Source of the DNA: Arthrobacter sp. SX1312
GTDB lineage: Bacteria; Actinomycetota; Actinomycetes; Actinomycetales; Micrococcaceae
NCBI RefSeq assembly: GCF_002929295.1
Contig: NZ_PJIM01000003.1
Coordinates: 186,001 to 250,000 of the forward strand
Length of the DNA stretch: 64,000 bases
Direction of reading: 5' to 3'
Program-made: the position numbers and the translations under genes
Shown here: positions 8,490 to 19,002 of the stretch, piece after piece
Layout: each line of letters opens with the position of its first letter
Position numbering within the stretch: the first letter of the stretch is position 1
The notes under the pieces: generated by a model
Told to the model about the DNA's origin: nothing
The model's input: the letters and a program-made list of their open reading frames with translations, nothing else
Databases searched by the model: none

Positions 8490-8535
8490 ACGGAAGGGGC
8501 CGGGTGGGAGTCCGCTCCCACCCGGCCCCTTCCGT
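8490..8535. terminator. Bidirectional terminator between the secreted beta-helix gene and ugd
   Basis: A perfect 21-bp stem (8490-8510 with 8515-8535) and a TCCG loop sit between convergent genes, 11 bases after one stop codon and 9 bases after the other. Confidence 0.85.
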
Positions 8536-8543
8536 CGTGCGTG

Positions 8544-9953
8544 CTAGCCGACGAGCGTGGGCGTCTCGTCGCGGACGTCCGAGGCCAGCGCGACCGTGCC
8601 GGCCTGGGCGGGACGGCCGAGCGCGCGGTACTGCCAGCCCTTCGACGTGTAGTCGTTGGCGTCCAGGGCGTGGCGCCCGTCCACGATGCGGCGGTGGTTC
8701 ACGAGGGCGCCGAGCGCGTCAGGATCCGCGTTCCGGAACTCGGACCACTCCGTGAGGAGGGCGACGACGTCGGCCTGGTCCACGGCCTCGGCCATGGAGC
8801 CCACGTAGTTGAGGTCGGGGTAGCGACGGTGCGCGTTCTCGTTCGCCTCCGGGTCGTACACGCTGACGATCGCACCCTCGAGGTAGAGCAGGCGGGCGAC
8901 GTCGAGCGCCGGGGCGTCACGGACGTCGTCGGAATTGGGCTTGAACGCGGCACCCAGTGCGGCGACCCGCACGCCGTCGAGGTTGCCGCCTGCCAGCTCG
9001 CGGATGAGATCCACGGTCCGCACACGGCGGCGGTTGTTGATCGAGTCCACCTCACCGAGGAAGCTGACGGCCTGCCCGACGCCGAGCTCCTCGGCGCGGT
9101 ACTTGAAGGCCCGGATGTCCTTGGGAAGGCAACCTCCGCCGAAGCCGAGGCCGGGCTTGAGGAACCGGCCGCCGATGCGGTCGTCGAGGCTGAGCGCCTT
9201 GGCGAGGTGGTTGACGTCGGCCCCGGTGGCCTCGCAGATCTCCGCCATGGCGTTGATGAACGAGATCTTCGTGGCGAGGAATGAGTTCGCCGCGACCTTC
9301 ACCAGCTCGGAGGTCGCGAGGTCGGCGACGATCACCGGGGTGTCGAGGTCGAGGATCGGCTTGAAGACGGTGCGGAGCTGCTGCTCGGCCCACGCGGATT
9401 CGACGCCGAAGACGAGGCGGTCGGGGTACAGGGTGTCCTGCACGGCGAACCCCTCGCGGAGGAACTCGGGGTTCCAGGCGAGCTCCAGTTCCGCGCCGAG
9501 CGGGGAGATGGACTGCACCATCTCCGTGATGCGGGCGGCCGTGCCGATCGGGACGGTCGACTTCCCCACCAGCAGGGCCTTGCGGTCGATCCGCGTGGCC
9601 AGGGCCGTGAACGCGGACTCCACGTAGCGCAGGTCGGCGGCGGCGGAGTCGGCGGCCTGGGGGGTGCCGACGCAGATGAAGTGCACGTCGCCGAAGGCAG
9701 CGGCCTCGTCGAAGTCCGTGCTGAAGCGCAGGCGGCCGGAGGCGAGGGCCTCCTCGAGCTTCTCGGGCAGGCCCGGCTCGAAGAACGGCACCTTGCCGGC
9801 GGTCAGCATGTCGATCTTGCGCTGGTCCACGTCGACGCCGAGGACGTCGAAGCCCATGATGGCCATGCACACGGCGTGGGTTGCTCCCAGGTAGCCGGTG
9901 CCGATGACGGTCACCCGCGGTGCGGGCTCGTGGTTCTCGGGGGAAGAGCTCAT
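8544..9953 (-). CDS. ugd: UDP-glucose 6-dehydrogenase
   Basis: 469 residues. It oxidises UDP-glucose to UDP-glucuronate with two NAD+. Seen: the N-terminal Rossmann motif (VTVIGTGYLGATHA), WNPEFLREG, the catalytic-cysteine motif GFGGGCLPKD, and the C-terminal domain (ALGAAFKPNSDDVRDAP). The start at 9953 has AAAGGA seven bases upstream, so the longer reading frame from 10031 is not needed. It is last in the operon of GT2, beta-helix, beta-helix and ugd, 55 bases after the previous stop. This pairing of a hyaluronan-synthase-class enzyme with ugd resembles hasA-hasB and supplies the uronic-acid sugar nucleotide. Confidence 0.93.
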   Translation of the reverse strand: MSSSPENHEPAPRVTVIGTGYLGATHAVCMAIMGFDVLGVDVDQRKIDMLTAGKVPFFEPGLPEKLEEALASGRLRFSTDFDEAAAFGDVHFICVGTPQAADSAAADLRYVESAFTALATRIDRKALLVGKSTVPIGTAARITEMVQSISPLGAELELAWNPEFLREGFAVQDTLYPDRLVFGVESAWAEQQLRTVFKPILDLDTPVIVADLATSELVKVAANSFLATKISFINAMAEICEATGADVNHLAKALSLDDRIGGRFLKPGLGFGGGCLPKDIRAFKYRAEELGVGQAVSFLGEVDSINNRRRVRTVDLIRELAGGNLDGVRVAALGAAFKPNSDDVRDAPALDVARLLYLEGAIVSVYDPEANENAHRRYPDLNYVGSMAEAVDQADVVALLTEWSEFRNADPDALGALVNHRRIVDGRHALDANDYTSKGWQYRALGRPAQAGTVALASDVRDETPTLVG

Positions 9954-10008
9954 GGTCGGTCCTTTTCTGGAGTGGGGAGAAGCTGGGGTGGGGAACGCGG
10001 TCGGTGGG

Positions 10009-11094
10009 TCAGCCGGAGGTGCAGGGTTCATTCGACAGGCCTTCTCCGGCGTCGGAGGCCGTGTTGCTGCATTCGACGACGTTGTCGCGCACGGGTTTCA
10101 GCGAGTAGCCGAGGCCGGGTCCGTTGACCTGGGCCTCGTTGTCGCGGAAGACATTCTCGGTGCCCCAGCCGTCCACGATCTCGTGGGTCTGGAAGCCGTC
10201 CTGCGGCGAGTTGGCGCCGGTGTTGCCGTCGATCAGCCAGCCGCGGCCCTTCACGTCGACCCAGGAATCGGCCTCCACGAGGGCGGAGCCGTCGAAGGTG
10301 TTGGCGCGCAGGACGCCGTCGGCGGTCCCCTCCTTGATGTCGACGCTCTCCGAGGTGGTCCCGGAGATGGTGTTCCCGGCGACCTCGTTGCGGTCGGAGC
10401 GGTCGGGCTCGCAGTTGCTGATGTCGCACCAGTTGCTCTCGGCCGTGCCGATGTAGACGCCCTCGCCGAACTTGGGCTTGCGCAGGCCGGTGTCGCTGAT
10501 GGTGTTCCCGATGACGCGGTTGTCCGTGCTGAACTTCCGCAGGTGGATGGCCTCGTCGCCGATGGTGGTGACGGTGAGGCCGGTGATCAGGGTGTCGGTG
10601 CTCTGGTCCACCATGACCCCCTTCTGGCCGTTGCGGACCGTGAAGCCCTGCAGCACCCAGTGGGCGGAGTCCTCCAGGTGGAGGATGTAGCCGTCCTCGG
10701 TGGTACCGCCGTCCAGGATGCTCTCCGTGGAACCGCAGAGCATGATGGGCTGCTCGGCCGTCCCGGTGGCCGAGGCCGTGAAGTTGCCCCTGTAGACGCC
10801 CGGGGCGAGGGCGATGACGTCCCCCGGCTCCGCGGCGTCGAGCGCGTTCTCGAGGTCGGTCGCGTTGGCCACGGGAACCGTCGGTTCGGGGCACTCAGCC
10901 GGCGTCTCCACCGGGGCGGGCGCGGGGGCGGCGTCCTGGCTCGTCTCGGGTTGCGTCTCGGGCTGGGTGTCCTGACGATCCCGCGCCGCGCCGTCGCCGT
11001 CTTCCCGGTTCAGGCCGACGACCACGACGACGGCGGCCACCGCGATGGCCACGACGGCGAGGAGGAGTGCGACGATCCGTCCGCGGCGCGTCAT
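10009..11094 (-). CDS. Membrane-anchored right-handed beta-helix protein
   Basis: 361 residues. An N-terminal membrane anchor (about 6-26: IVALLLAVVAIAVAAVVVVV) is followed by a Glu/Thr/Gln/Pro linker and a parallel beta-helix, with motifs such as GVMVDQSTDTLITGL, EGVYIGTAESNW and DIKEGTADGVL. It is a paralogue of the secreted protein at 7118-8479. The ATG at 11094 overlaps the upstream stop in ATGA, so translation is coupled; the longer frame to 11310 is a shadow. Four cysteines in the helix and C-terminal region (for example WCDISNC and VVECSN) suggest disulfides outside the membrane. Likely acts on the polymer made by the operon's glycosyltransferase as an epimerase, lyase or binding protein. 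Confidence 0.8.
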   Translation of the reverse strand: MTRRGRIVALLLAVVAIAVAAVVVVVGLNREDGDGAARDRQDTQPETQPETSQDAAPAPAPVETPAECPEPTVPVANATDLENALDAAEPGDVIALAPGVYRGNFTASATGTAEQPIMLCGSTESILDGGTTEDGYILHLEDSAHWVLQGFTVRNGQKGVMVDQSTDTLITGLTVTTIGDEAIHLRKFSTDNRVIGNTISDTGLRKPKFGEGVYIGTAESNWCDISNCEPDRSDRNEVAGNTISGTTSESVDIKEGTADGVLRANTFDGSALVEADSWVDVKGRGWLIDGNTGANSPQDGFQTHEIVDGWGTENVFRDNEAQVNGPGLGYSLKPVRDNVVECSNTASDAGEGLSNEPCTSG

Positions 11095-12932
11095 CGGGCG
11101 TCCCGGAGGTCGTCGATACGCACGATTCCGCGGCTGAGCGCCGTCAGCGGCACCCGCACCTCGTAGGGGTTGCGGATGGTGCGGACGCGCAGGTGCCGCT
11201 TGCGGGTGAACGCGGTGGCCACGAGGAGGGCGCCGAGCAGCAGCCAGATGAAGGTCAGCGGCTGGAAGACGGAGTTCACGACGCTCTGGACGGTGGTGGC
11301 GGGGTGCCAATCGAGGACGTCGTTCTCCTCGACCAGCGCTCCCGTGGAGGTCTCGTCCCAGATCGGGATGGTGCCGTCCCCGCTGACGTCGTTGCCGGTG
11401 ACCCGGGTGTCCGGCAGGCTGCCCACGAGGGTCACGCCGTGGCTCGAGATGGAACTCAGGATGTTGCCGGTGACGGCCGCCGAGGCGTCGCGGACGTACA
11501 CGCCGGTGGGGGTGCCGGAGATCGTGTTGCCGCGGATGTCGGCCTGGGCGCCCGTGTCCCGGACGGCGATGCCCTGCTGCCGCTGGTCGCGGATCTCGTT
11601 GTCGATGATGCCGACTCCTTCTGCTGCGTAGTTCACGACGACGCCGACCTCGTTGCCGCGGATGGTGTTGCCCGTGATTCGGAGGTTGTGGCCGCCGCTG
11701 AGTTCGATGCCGTAGCGGCCGTTGTCCGCGACCGTGCTCCGGACCACGCGGTTGCTGCCGTAGGTGACCACGGCGGTCCCGACGGCGTTGGGGCCGTCCG
11801 CGAGCGGCTGGCCGTCGAGCGAGAGCCCGTTGCGGCCGTTGCCGCTCGCGGTGATGTCCTGCAGTTCCACGCGGGCGCTGGAGCGTCCGACGGCGATGCC
11901 GTCCACCGCGTTGTCCGAGGACGTCGTCCCGGTGATGGTGGCGTCCGTGACGGAGCGGTGCAGGACCAGTCCGTCCACGAGGCTGCCGCTGATCGCGGTG
12001 TCGCGGATCGCGACGTCGCGGGCATTGGTGATGAAGAGCCCGAACGCGTTGTCCGTGACGGTCAGGTGGTCGATGCCGGCGGTGACGACGCTGTAGTCGA
12101 GCTCCGTCTGGTCGGCGAGCGACTGCAGGTCCGCTTCGGGCAGCAGGCGGGCGCCGGCCGGGGCCACGGGTTCTTCGGCGGCCGGGGCCTCCTGGAACGT
12201 CCCGGGCGTGTCGGTGCCGGTCAGGGCGAGGCCGCCCGTGTTCCCGCTCCAGAAGCCCAGCGAGGACACCGTGGCGTACGAGAACGAGGCATGCCCGCCG
12301 ATGGCGCGGACGTAGGCTCGGCCGTCGGAGGTGTCGGTGTCCGCACCGGTGCCGTCCCAGCTCGTGACCGTGACGTCGGACTGCTCGGTCCCGGCCATGG
12401 TGAGCGAGCCGCCGAGGGCGACGATCGAGACGAAGGCGTCCTCGTCGCTGCGCATGCGCACGGTCACGCCGTCGTCCCCGCTGAGGGACAGGGTGGCGCC
12501 GGGCAGCACCACGATGTTCTCGGTCAGCAGGAACGTGGACGGCGCCTGCTCGGTGAAGGTGTCCGGGGCGAGCCCGAGGAGATCGGCCGTGGTGTACGGC
12601 TCGGTGCGTGCCGGGAGGACGAGCGTGTTCGTGGCCCCGGTGTTGAGCCGGTACGGGCCCTCGAGCCCGTCGACGCGCCAGCGGGCGGCGGAGGCGATGG
12701 TGCGCACATAGACGAGGCGCTCCTCCTCGCTCTTCACGATGCGGGCCTCGCTGCGGGGATCCCCCGTGTACAGCTCGCCCTGGACGTTGCCGTTGGCGGC
12801 GATCTCGTTGCGTCCGACGGCGTCCGCCTCGGATCTGTCCCAGACGTTGCCCGCGGCGAGGAAGCCTGCGCCCGCGAGGGCGACGACCAGGAGCGCGAGG
12901 AGGCCGAGGAGGATCGGTTTCCGGCCGGTCAT
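11091..12932 (-). CDS. Membrane beta-helix protein resembling AlgG/NosD-type repeats
   Basis: 613 residues. An N-terminal hydrophobic segment (about 5-27) and a C-terminal one (FIWLLLGALLVATAF, near residue 570) bracket a long outside region. The second half contains about ten beta-helix coils (NAFGLFITNARDVAIRDT, DGIAVGRSSARVELQDI, YGIELSGGHNLRITGNTI), the pattern of CASH/AlgG-type domains. Coupled by ATGA to the GT2 upstream and to the second beta-helix gene downstream. In alginate-type systems such a protein epimerises or guides the nascent polymer. Catalytic residues cannot be assigned by eye, so a purely structural role remains possible. Confidence 0.75.
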   Translation of the reverse strand: MTGRKPILLGLLALLVVALAGAGFLAAGNVWDRSEADAVGRNEIAANGNVQGELYTGDPRSEARIVKSEEERLVYVRTIASAARWRVDGLEGPYRLNTGATNTLVLPARTEPYTTADLLGLAPDTFTEQAPSTFLLTENIVVLPGATLSLSGDDGVTVRMRSDEDAFVSIVALGGSLTMAGTEQSDVTVTSWDGTGADTDTSDGRAYVRAIGGHASFSYATVSSLGFWSGNTGGLALTGTDTPGTFQEAPAAEEPVAPAGARLLPEADLQSLADQTELDYSVVTAGIDHLTVTDNAFGLFITNARDVAIRDTAISGSLVDGLVLHRSVTDATITGTTSSDNAVDGIAVGRSSARVELQDITASGNGRNGLSLDGQPLADGPNAVGTAVVTYGSNRVVRSTVADNGRYGIELSGGHNLRITGNTIRGNEVGVVVNYAAEGVGIIDNEIRDQRQQGIAVRDTGAQADIRGNTISGTPTGVYVRDASAAVTGNILSSISSHGVTLVGSLPDTRVTGNDVSGDGTIPIWDETSTGALVEENDVLDWHPATTVQSVVNSVFQPLTFIWLLLGALLVATAFTRKRHLRVRTIRNPYEVRVPLTALSRGIVRIDDLRDAR

Positions 12933-14272
12933 GCGACCGCCTCCCGGGTGTCGGACGTGGTCTCGAGGCTCACGGCGTCCTGGCCGTCGCCGCCGATCTG
13001 GTCCGCGTGCCGGGTCAGCCAGCCCTGCTTGTTCATGGTCGCGAAGGCGTACAGCTTGATGGGCAGTGCCACGAGGATCACCGCGAAGGCGAGCACCGGG
13101 AGGATGAGGATGTCCCGCGGATGGCGGCGCAGGTGGGAGATCCCGCGGATGCCGCGGCCCAGGAGCAGCCAGCACAGGGCTGCGGCGATGCCGAGCACGG
13201 TGAAGTCCAGCCGGTTGAAGATGAGGTAGAACATGGTCAGGCCCATGGTCACCGGGGTGAGCAGGATCTGCAGGACGGTGACCTTCGTGATGAAGGGTGT
13301 ACGCCAGAGCCAGCCGGTACCGATGGCCGTGAGGTAGCAGCGGTAGGAGTTGCGGCTCCACCGCACGCGCTGCTTGACGAAGGCGCTGAAGCTCGCCGGG
13401 AACATCGAGAGGGCGCGTGCCGTGGACTGGTGCACGGTCTTGTATCCGGAGGCCAGGACGAGCCAGGTCAGGCGGCCGTCGTCGCCGGAGATGCAGCGCT
13501 TTCCGAGGAAGTACTCGTTCTCGAGGTGCTCGAGGACCGGCAGGACGGCGGACCGGCGGTACACCGCGGTGCGGCCGGAGATGCACGGCACGGCACCGGC
13601 GGCACCCATCGCCGGCACGTAGTCGAGGTAGCGCAGGTTGACGAGCCAGTCGGCGACGCGCCGCCAGACGCTCGTCTCCCGCATGTAGACGGTCTGGTGC
13701 GTCCCCACCGCGCCGACGAGCGGATCGATGAAGGGCATCTGGACGTTGCGCAGCAGCTCGGGCTGCCACCAGGTGTCCGAGTCGGTGAGGACCAGGACCT
13801 CGTACTGCGCGAGGCGGATCCCCACGCCGAGCGCGGACCGCTTGCCCACGTGGTGGAAGAGGATCGGCTTGATCGTCGGGTCCTGGAGGGCCTCGATCCG
13901 GGCGTAGGCGTCGAGGTCCTTGACGTCGAGGACGATGATGATCTCGTCCGGGCCCTGGGCTCGCCAGGACTCGAGCGCGCTCATCAGGATCTCCGGGTCC
14001 TCGTGGAAGGACGGGACCACCACGGAGGTGGTGGTGCGGTGGTCGGTGACGATCGGCTTCGCCCGGCGCGACAGGATGAACCGGTACAGCCAGAGGGCCC
14101 AGACGATCGTGCCCGCGACGGCCACGGGGAAGTACGGCGAGACCTCGGCCCAGAACGCGCCGGCGCCCGCCCAGTCGAGGCCTGAGGTCCAGGCCGACCA
14201 CTGGGAGCCGAGGATGCTGAGGCCGACATCGAGGGATGTGCCGGCGGTGGCGGCAAGCGGAAGAGGATGCAA
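12929..14272 (-). CDS. Hyaluronan-synthase-class membrane glycosyltransferase (GT2)
   Basis: 447 residues. Two N-terminal hydrophobic segments (about 10-30 and 48-66), a cytoplasmic GT2 domain (about 80-310) and four to five C-terminal membrane segments. Key motifs: DSD at 164-166, GDD at 263-265 and QxxRW at 301-305. The stretch RRSAVLPVLEHLENEYFLG and the phrase YKTVHQSTAR closely match streptococcal HasA, placing it with processive synthases of the hyaluronan/NodC/chitin group. AAGGA lies nine bases before the ATG at 14272. It leads the operon that ends with ugd, so UDP-glucuronate is a likely substrate. The co-substrate and polymer are unknown: hyaluronan-like, heparosan-like or glucuronan are open. 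Confidence 0.85.
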   Translation of the reverse strand: MHPLPLAATAGTSLDVGLSILGSQWSAWTSGLDWAGAGAFWAEVSPYFPVAVAGTIVWALWLYRFILSRRAKPIVTDHRTTTSVVVPSFHEDPEILMSALESWRAQGPDEIIIVLDVKDLDAYARIEALQDPTIKPILFHHVGKRSALGVGIRLAQYEVLVLTDSDTWWQPELLRNVQMPFIDPLVGAVGTHQTVYMRETSVWRRVADWLVNLRYLDYVPAMGAAGAVPCISGRTAVYRRSAVLPVLEHLENEYFLGKRCISGDDGRLTWLVLASGYKTVHQSTARALSMFPASFSAFVKQRVRWSRNSYRCYLTAIGTGWLWRTPFITKVTVLQILLTPVTMGLTMFYLIFNRLDFTVLGIAAALCWLLLGRGIRGISHLRRHPRDILILPVLAFAVILVALPIKLYAFATMNKQGWLTRHADQIGGDGQDAVSLETTSDTREAVA

Positions 14273-14799
14273 AGGAGTCCTTGGGCAGGCGGGAGCGACT
14301 GGGTGGGATGCACATCAGTGGGCTTTGGTCGCCAGGCAGCGTTGCAGGCGGGCTGCGGCGCGGCGGGCGCGGGGGGCAGCCGAACGATCGTCAGCCACCT
14401 TCTGATTCGACCCTAGGGCAGGACGCAAGGAAGCCGGATACCTGTCTATTTCCGCGCAACCACCTGTGACAGGATGCACAGCTACTCGGCTGAGAGGGAC
14501 TACGTGAGCGCCGCGGAGGCGTCCTCGGTGCACCCGCCAGCCGTTCCGGGAGGCCGTGGCGGCGCATCGAAAAGGGCCGTGCGCCCTTCCCGGCGCCACA
14601 ACGGGCGGGAAAGGGCGCACGGCCCTACGTGGTCGCACGGGCGTCGTGTTGCAGGCCGACGTCGCCGCGGTTACGTAGCAGTTACGCGCCACTACCTGTT
14701 TTCTGGAGGGCCGCCCCTGTACGCCTCGTCCAGGATGCTCCTCGGGGGTTCCGCGACGTGGGGCACATCACCGCGATGAAACCCGACCCCCGTACTGGA
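14273..14799. other. Intergenic region between the GT2 operon and the ABC-F gene
   Basis: 527 bases without a convincing gene. It contains the terminator hairpin at 14573-14626 for the ABC-F transcript and, nearer 14273, the promoter of the GT2 operon (TAGGGT at 14410-14415 on the minus strand is a candidate -10). The short reading frames here are in neither codon style nor family I recognise. Confidence 0.5.
14573..14626 (-). terminator. Terminator hairpin downstream of the ABC-F gene
   Basis: Arms 14573-14592 and 14606-14626 pair over about 20 bp with a single bulged base; the loop is 13 bases. It lies 174 bases beyond the ABC-F stop. Confidence 0.7.
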
Positions 14800-16620
<1,821 letters not shown>

Positions 16621-16656
16621 GGAGATACTGCTTTCGGTTGGAACGGTGGTGCGCGG

Positions 16657-17628
16657 TCAGGCCGCGGATTCTGTGGCGATCCGCGCCCCGTGGGCCGGAC
16701 CGTGGACGGTCATCGCCTGCAGCCCCTCGGCCCCGAGGAGCGACTCCAGTTCGGCCGCGTGGCCGGAACTCTGGGTGAGGAAGGCGATGGTGGGACCCGA
16801 TCCGGACACGATCCCGGCGAGCGCACCAGCGGCCTCCCCCGTCTCAAGGATATCGCCCAGCCCCGGGGCGAGCTCGATCGAGGCACGCTGGAGGTCGTTG
16901 TGCAGCAGCGGGGCGAGGCGGAGGGCGTCGCCGGCCCGCATGGCCCCGAGGATCGCGGGGTCGATGGCCGGCTGCGGATCCGGGGCCAGGCCCTCACGCA
17001 GGCGGATCCTGTCCAGCGTGCGGTACACCTCGGGCGTGGAGAGGCCGTAGTCGGAGGTCACGAGCACCCAGTGCAGGGGGGTCTTCGAGATGGCCGGGGT
17101 CAGGCGGTCCCCGACCCCGAGCCCGACGGCGGTCCCGCCGACGAGCGCGAACGGCACGTCGGCGCCGAGGTCGACGGCGATCTTCGCCAGCTCGTCCCGG
17201 GAGAAGCCGCTGCCCCACAGGGCGTCGCAGGCGAGCAGGGCCGCGGCGGCGTCCGCCGAACCGCCGCCCATGCCGCCCGCGATGGGCACGCGCTTGGTGA
17301 TGTCGAGGTGCACGCCGGTGCGCCCGGGGCTGACCTCGGCGAGGAGTTCCGCGGCGCGCACCGCGAGGTTGGTGCGGTCCAGCGGGATGGACGCGGCGGG
17401 GAGGTTCAGGGTGCCCTCGTTGTTGACGCTCACGCTGATGCCGTCGCCGGCCGTCTCCGTGGCCGTGACCTCCTCGTACAGGGACACCGCGAGGAAGACG
17501 CTGGCGATCCCGTGGTAGCCGTCCTCCCGGGGCGGGCCCACCGCGAGGGAGACGTTGATCTTCCCCGGGGCCCTGACGCGCACGGACCGGGCGCCGGAGC
17601 GCATGTCGACTGTTCTGCCCGAGGCCAT
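16657..17628 (-). CDS. ispE: 4-diphosphocytidyl-2-C-methyl-D-erythritol kinase
   Basis: 323 residues; the GHMP-kinase step of the MEP isoprenoid pathway. Seen: the N-terminal substrate motif VRAPGKINVSLAVG, the ATP-binding motif PIAGGMGGGSADAAAALL and the C-terminal VSGSGPTIAFL. The start at 17628 (MASGRTVDM) is seven bases after a TAGGTT -10, pointing to a leaderless transcript; a longer frame to 17940 overlaps rsmA and is rejected. The order tatD-rsmA-ispE-ABC-F is the common actinobacterial one. Its product pathway also feeds UppS at 62.3 kb. Confidence 0.94.
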   Translation of the reverse strand: MASGRTVDMRSGARSVRVRAPGKINVSLAVGPPREDGYHGIASVFLAVSLYEEVTATETAGDGISVSVNNEGTLNLPAASIPLDRTNLAVRAAELLAEVSPGRTGVHLDITKRVPIAGGMGGGSADAAAALLACDALWGSGFSRDELAKIAVDLGADVPFALVGGTAVGLGVGDRLTPAISKTPLHWVLVTSDYGLSTPEVYRTLDRIRLREGLAPDPQPAIDPAILGAMRAGDALRLAPLLHNDLQRASIELAPGLGDILETGEAAGALAGIVSGSGPTIAFLTQSSGHAAELESLLGAEGLQAMTVHGPAHGARIATESAA

Positions 17629-17635
17629 ACCCACC

Positions 17636-17641
17636 AACCTA
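17636..17641 (-). promoter_or_regulatory. Leaderless -10 for ispE
   Basis: TAGGTT, then 7 nt, then the ATG at 17628; no useful Shine-Dalgarno sequence fits between. Confidence 0.6.
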
Positions 17642-17743
17642 ACCCACCCGTCTTCCGCGGATCCTCCTGGAACTTCTCCTGCGACCTGTCCCGCGACGTG
17701 TCCCGCGGCCTGCCTGTGACCTGCCTGTGACCTGCCCGCGGCG

Positions 17744-18637
17744 TCAGTGCGCGGGCGCGGCGCCCGGGGCGTCCGCGCGGGCCTCTGCGATGCGCGCGAA
17801 CGCCGTGATGTCGAGGACCTCGCCGCGGGCGGTCGGGTCCACCCCGGCCGCCCGGAGGGCCTGCTCCGCCAGGACCGGGCTGCCGGCCCAGCCCGCGAGC
17901 GCCGCGCGCAGCGTCTTGCGGCGCTGGGCGAAGGCGGCATCGATGACGGCGAACACCTGCTCGCGTGTCGCCGTCGTCGCGGGTGGTTCCCGGCGGGTGA
18001 AGCGGACGAGGCCCGAGGCGATCTTCGGCGCCGGCCAGAACACGTTCATGCCGATCACCCCGGCCTTGGCCATGCTCGAGTACCAGGCGGCCTTCACGGA
18101 CGGGACGCCGTAGGTCTTCGACCCGGGAGGCGCGGCCAGCCGGTCCGCCACCTCGTCCTGCACCATGACGAGGCCGTGGCGGAGGGACGGGAAGCGCTCG
18201 AGCAGGTTCAGGACCACGGGGACGGCGACGTTGTAGGGCAGATTGGCCACGAGGGAGGTCGGGGCGTACGGCAGGGAGGTCACGCGCAGGGCGTCCTCGA
18301 GGACGACGTCGAGGGCCGCCGCCCGGTCGGGCCGCCACTGGGCGATGGTGTCCGGCAGCTTCCCGGCGAGGACGGGATCGATCTCGACGGCGACGACGCG
18401 CTCCGCGGCGTCGAGCAGGCCGAGGGTGAGGGACCCGAGGCCCGGGCCCACCTCGAGCACGATCTCGGCGGGGCCGAGGTTCGCAGCGGCGACGATCCTG
18501 CGGATGGTGTTGCCGTCGATCACGAAGTTCTGGCCGAGGGTCTTGGTGGGGCGGATGTCCACCTCTGCTGCCAGGCGGCGGATGTCCGCTGCTCCGAGGA
18601 GGGGTGCCGGCGGGCCGGCGGCGGGGGACGTGGTCAC
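17744..18637 (-). CDS. rsmA: 16S rRNA (adenine1518/1519-N6) dimethyltransferase RsmA/KsgA
   Basis: 297 residues, typical length. Seen: [14 protein letters not shown] at the N-terminus, the SAM-binding motif [16 protein letters not shown], and the catalytic NLPY motif ([13 protein letters not shown]). It dimethylates two adjacent adenines near the 3' end of 16S rRNA during 30S assembly. Starts at GTG 18637, six bases after TACGAT, so probably leaderless. 115 bases separate it from ispE, and that gap holds short GC-rich direct repeats (cctgcctgtga twice). Confidence 0.95.
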   Translation of the reverse strand: MTTSPAAGPPAPLLGAADIRRLAAEVDIRPTKTLGQNFVIDGNTIRRIVAAANLGPAEIVLEVGPGLGSLTLGLLDAAERVVAVEIDPVLAGKLPDTIAQWRPDRAAALDVVLEDALRVTSLPYAPTSLVANLPYNVAVPVVLNLLERFPSLRHGLVMVQDEVADRLAAPPGSKTYGVPSVKAAWYSSMAKAGVIGMNVFWPAPKIASGLVRFTRREPPATTATREQVFAVIDAAFAQRRKTLRAALAGWAGSPVLAEQALRAAGVDPTARGEVLDITAFARIAEARADAPGAAPAH

Positions 18638-19002
18638 CCTGCCATCGTATCGGTCCGGGTGTGCCGGAGTCGGCGACGCCTGGTGGAACCCCTGGTCTCA
18701 AGAAGGGCTCCGGGCGCCGCCGACCCGCTGGGCGATCTCCCGGCTGGGGAGGGAGACCACCGGTCTGCCGCCGGCTTCCGGTCTCAAGAGAAGGGCGGCG
18801 GGAAGGCATCACCTGCGCCGGTGCGACGCGGCGGGCAGCTCTGCCTCCCGCTGAACACTACGGAGGCGCCCGGGGCCGGGCACGCGTGCCGACCACCCGA
18901 GTGGTCCGGGCGGACACTCGGGTGCCGTCCGGGCGGACACCCGGGTGCCGTCCGGGTACCACCCGTTTTTCGGCGCTCGGCTACGGGGCGGCCCGCTCCC
19001 GG
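18638..19002. other. Gap between tatD and rsmA where rpfB often sits
   Basis: 365 bases with no gene on either strand that I can support. It holds the rsmA -10 (18644-18649) and imperfect tandem repeats around 18900-18965 (units close to gggcggacacccgggtgccgtcc). No G5, LysM or Rpf remnant is recognisable. Confidence 0.5.
18644..18649 (-). promoter_or_regulatory. Leaderless -10 for rsmA
   Basis: TACGAT, 6 nt, then the GTG start at 18637. Confidence 0.6.

Noticed and set aside
11091-14315. Single 1074-codon frame spanning the GT2 and beta-helix genes
   Set aside because: The first ~460 codons are a shadow of the GT2 gene; the real beta-helix gene begins at 12932 with an ATGA overlap.
18638-19002. 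Search for an rpfB remnant or small RNA gene between tatD and rsmA
   Set aside because: No recognisable coding remnant and no convincing structured RNA beyond GC-rich repeats.
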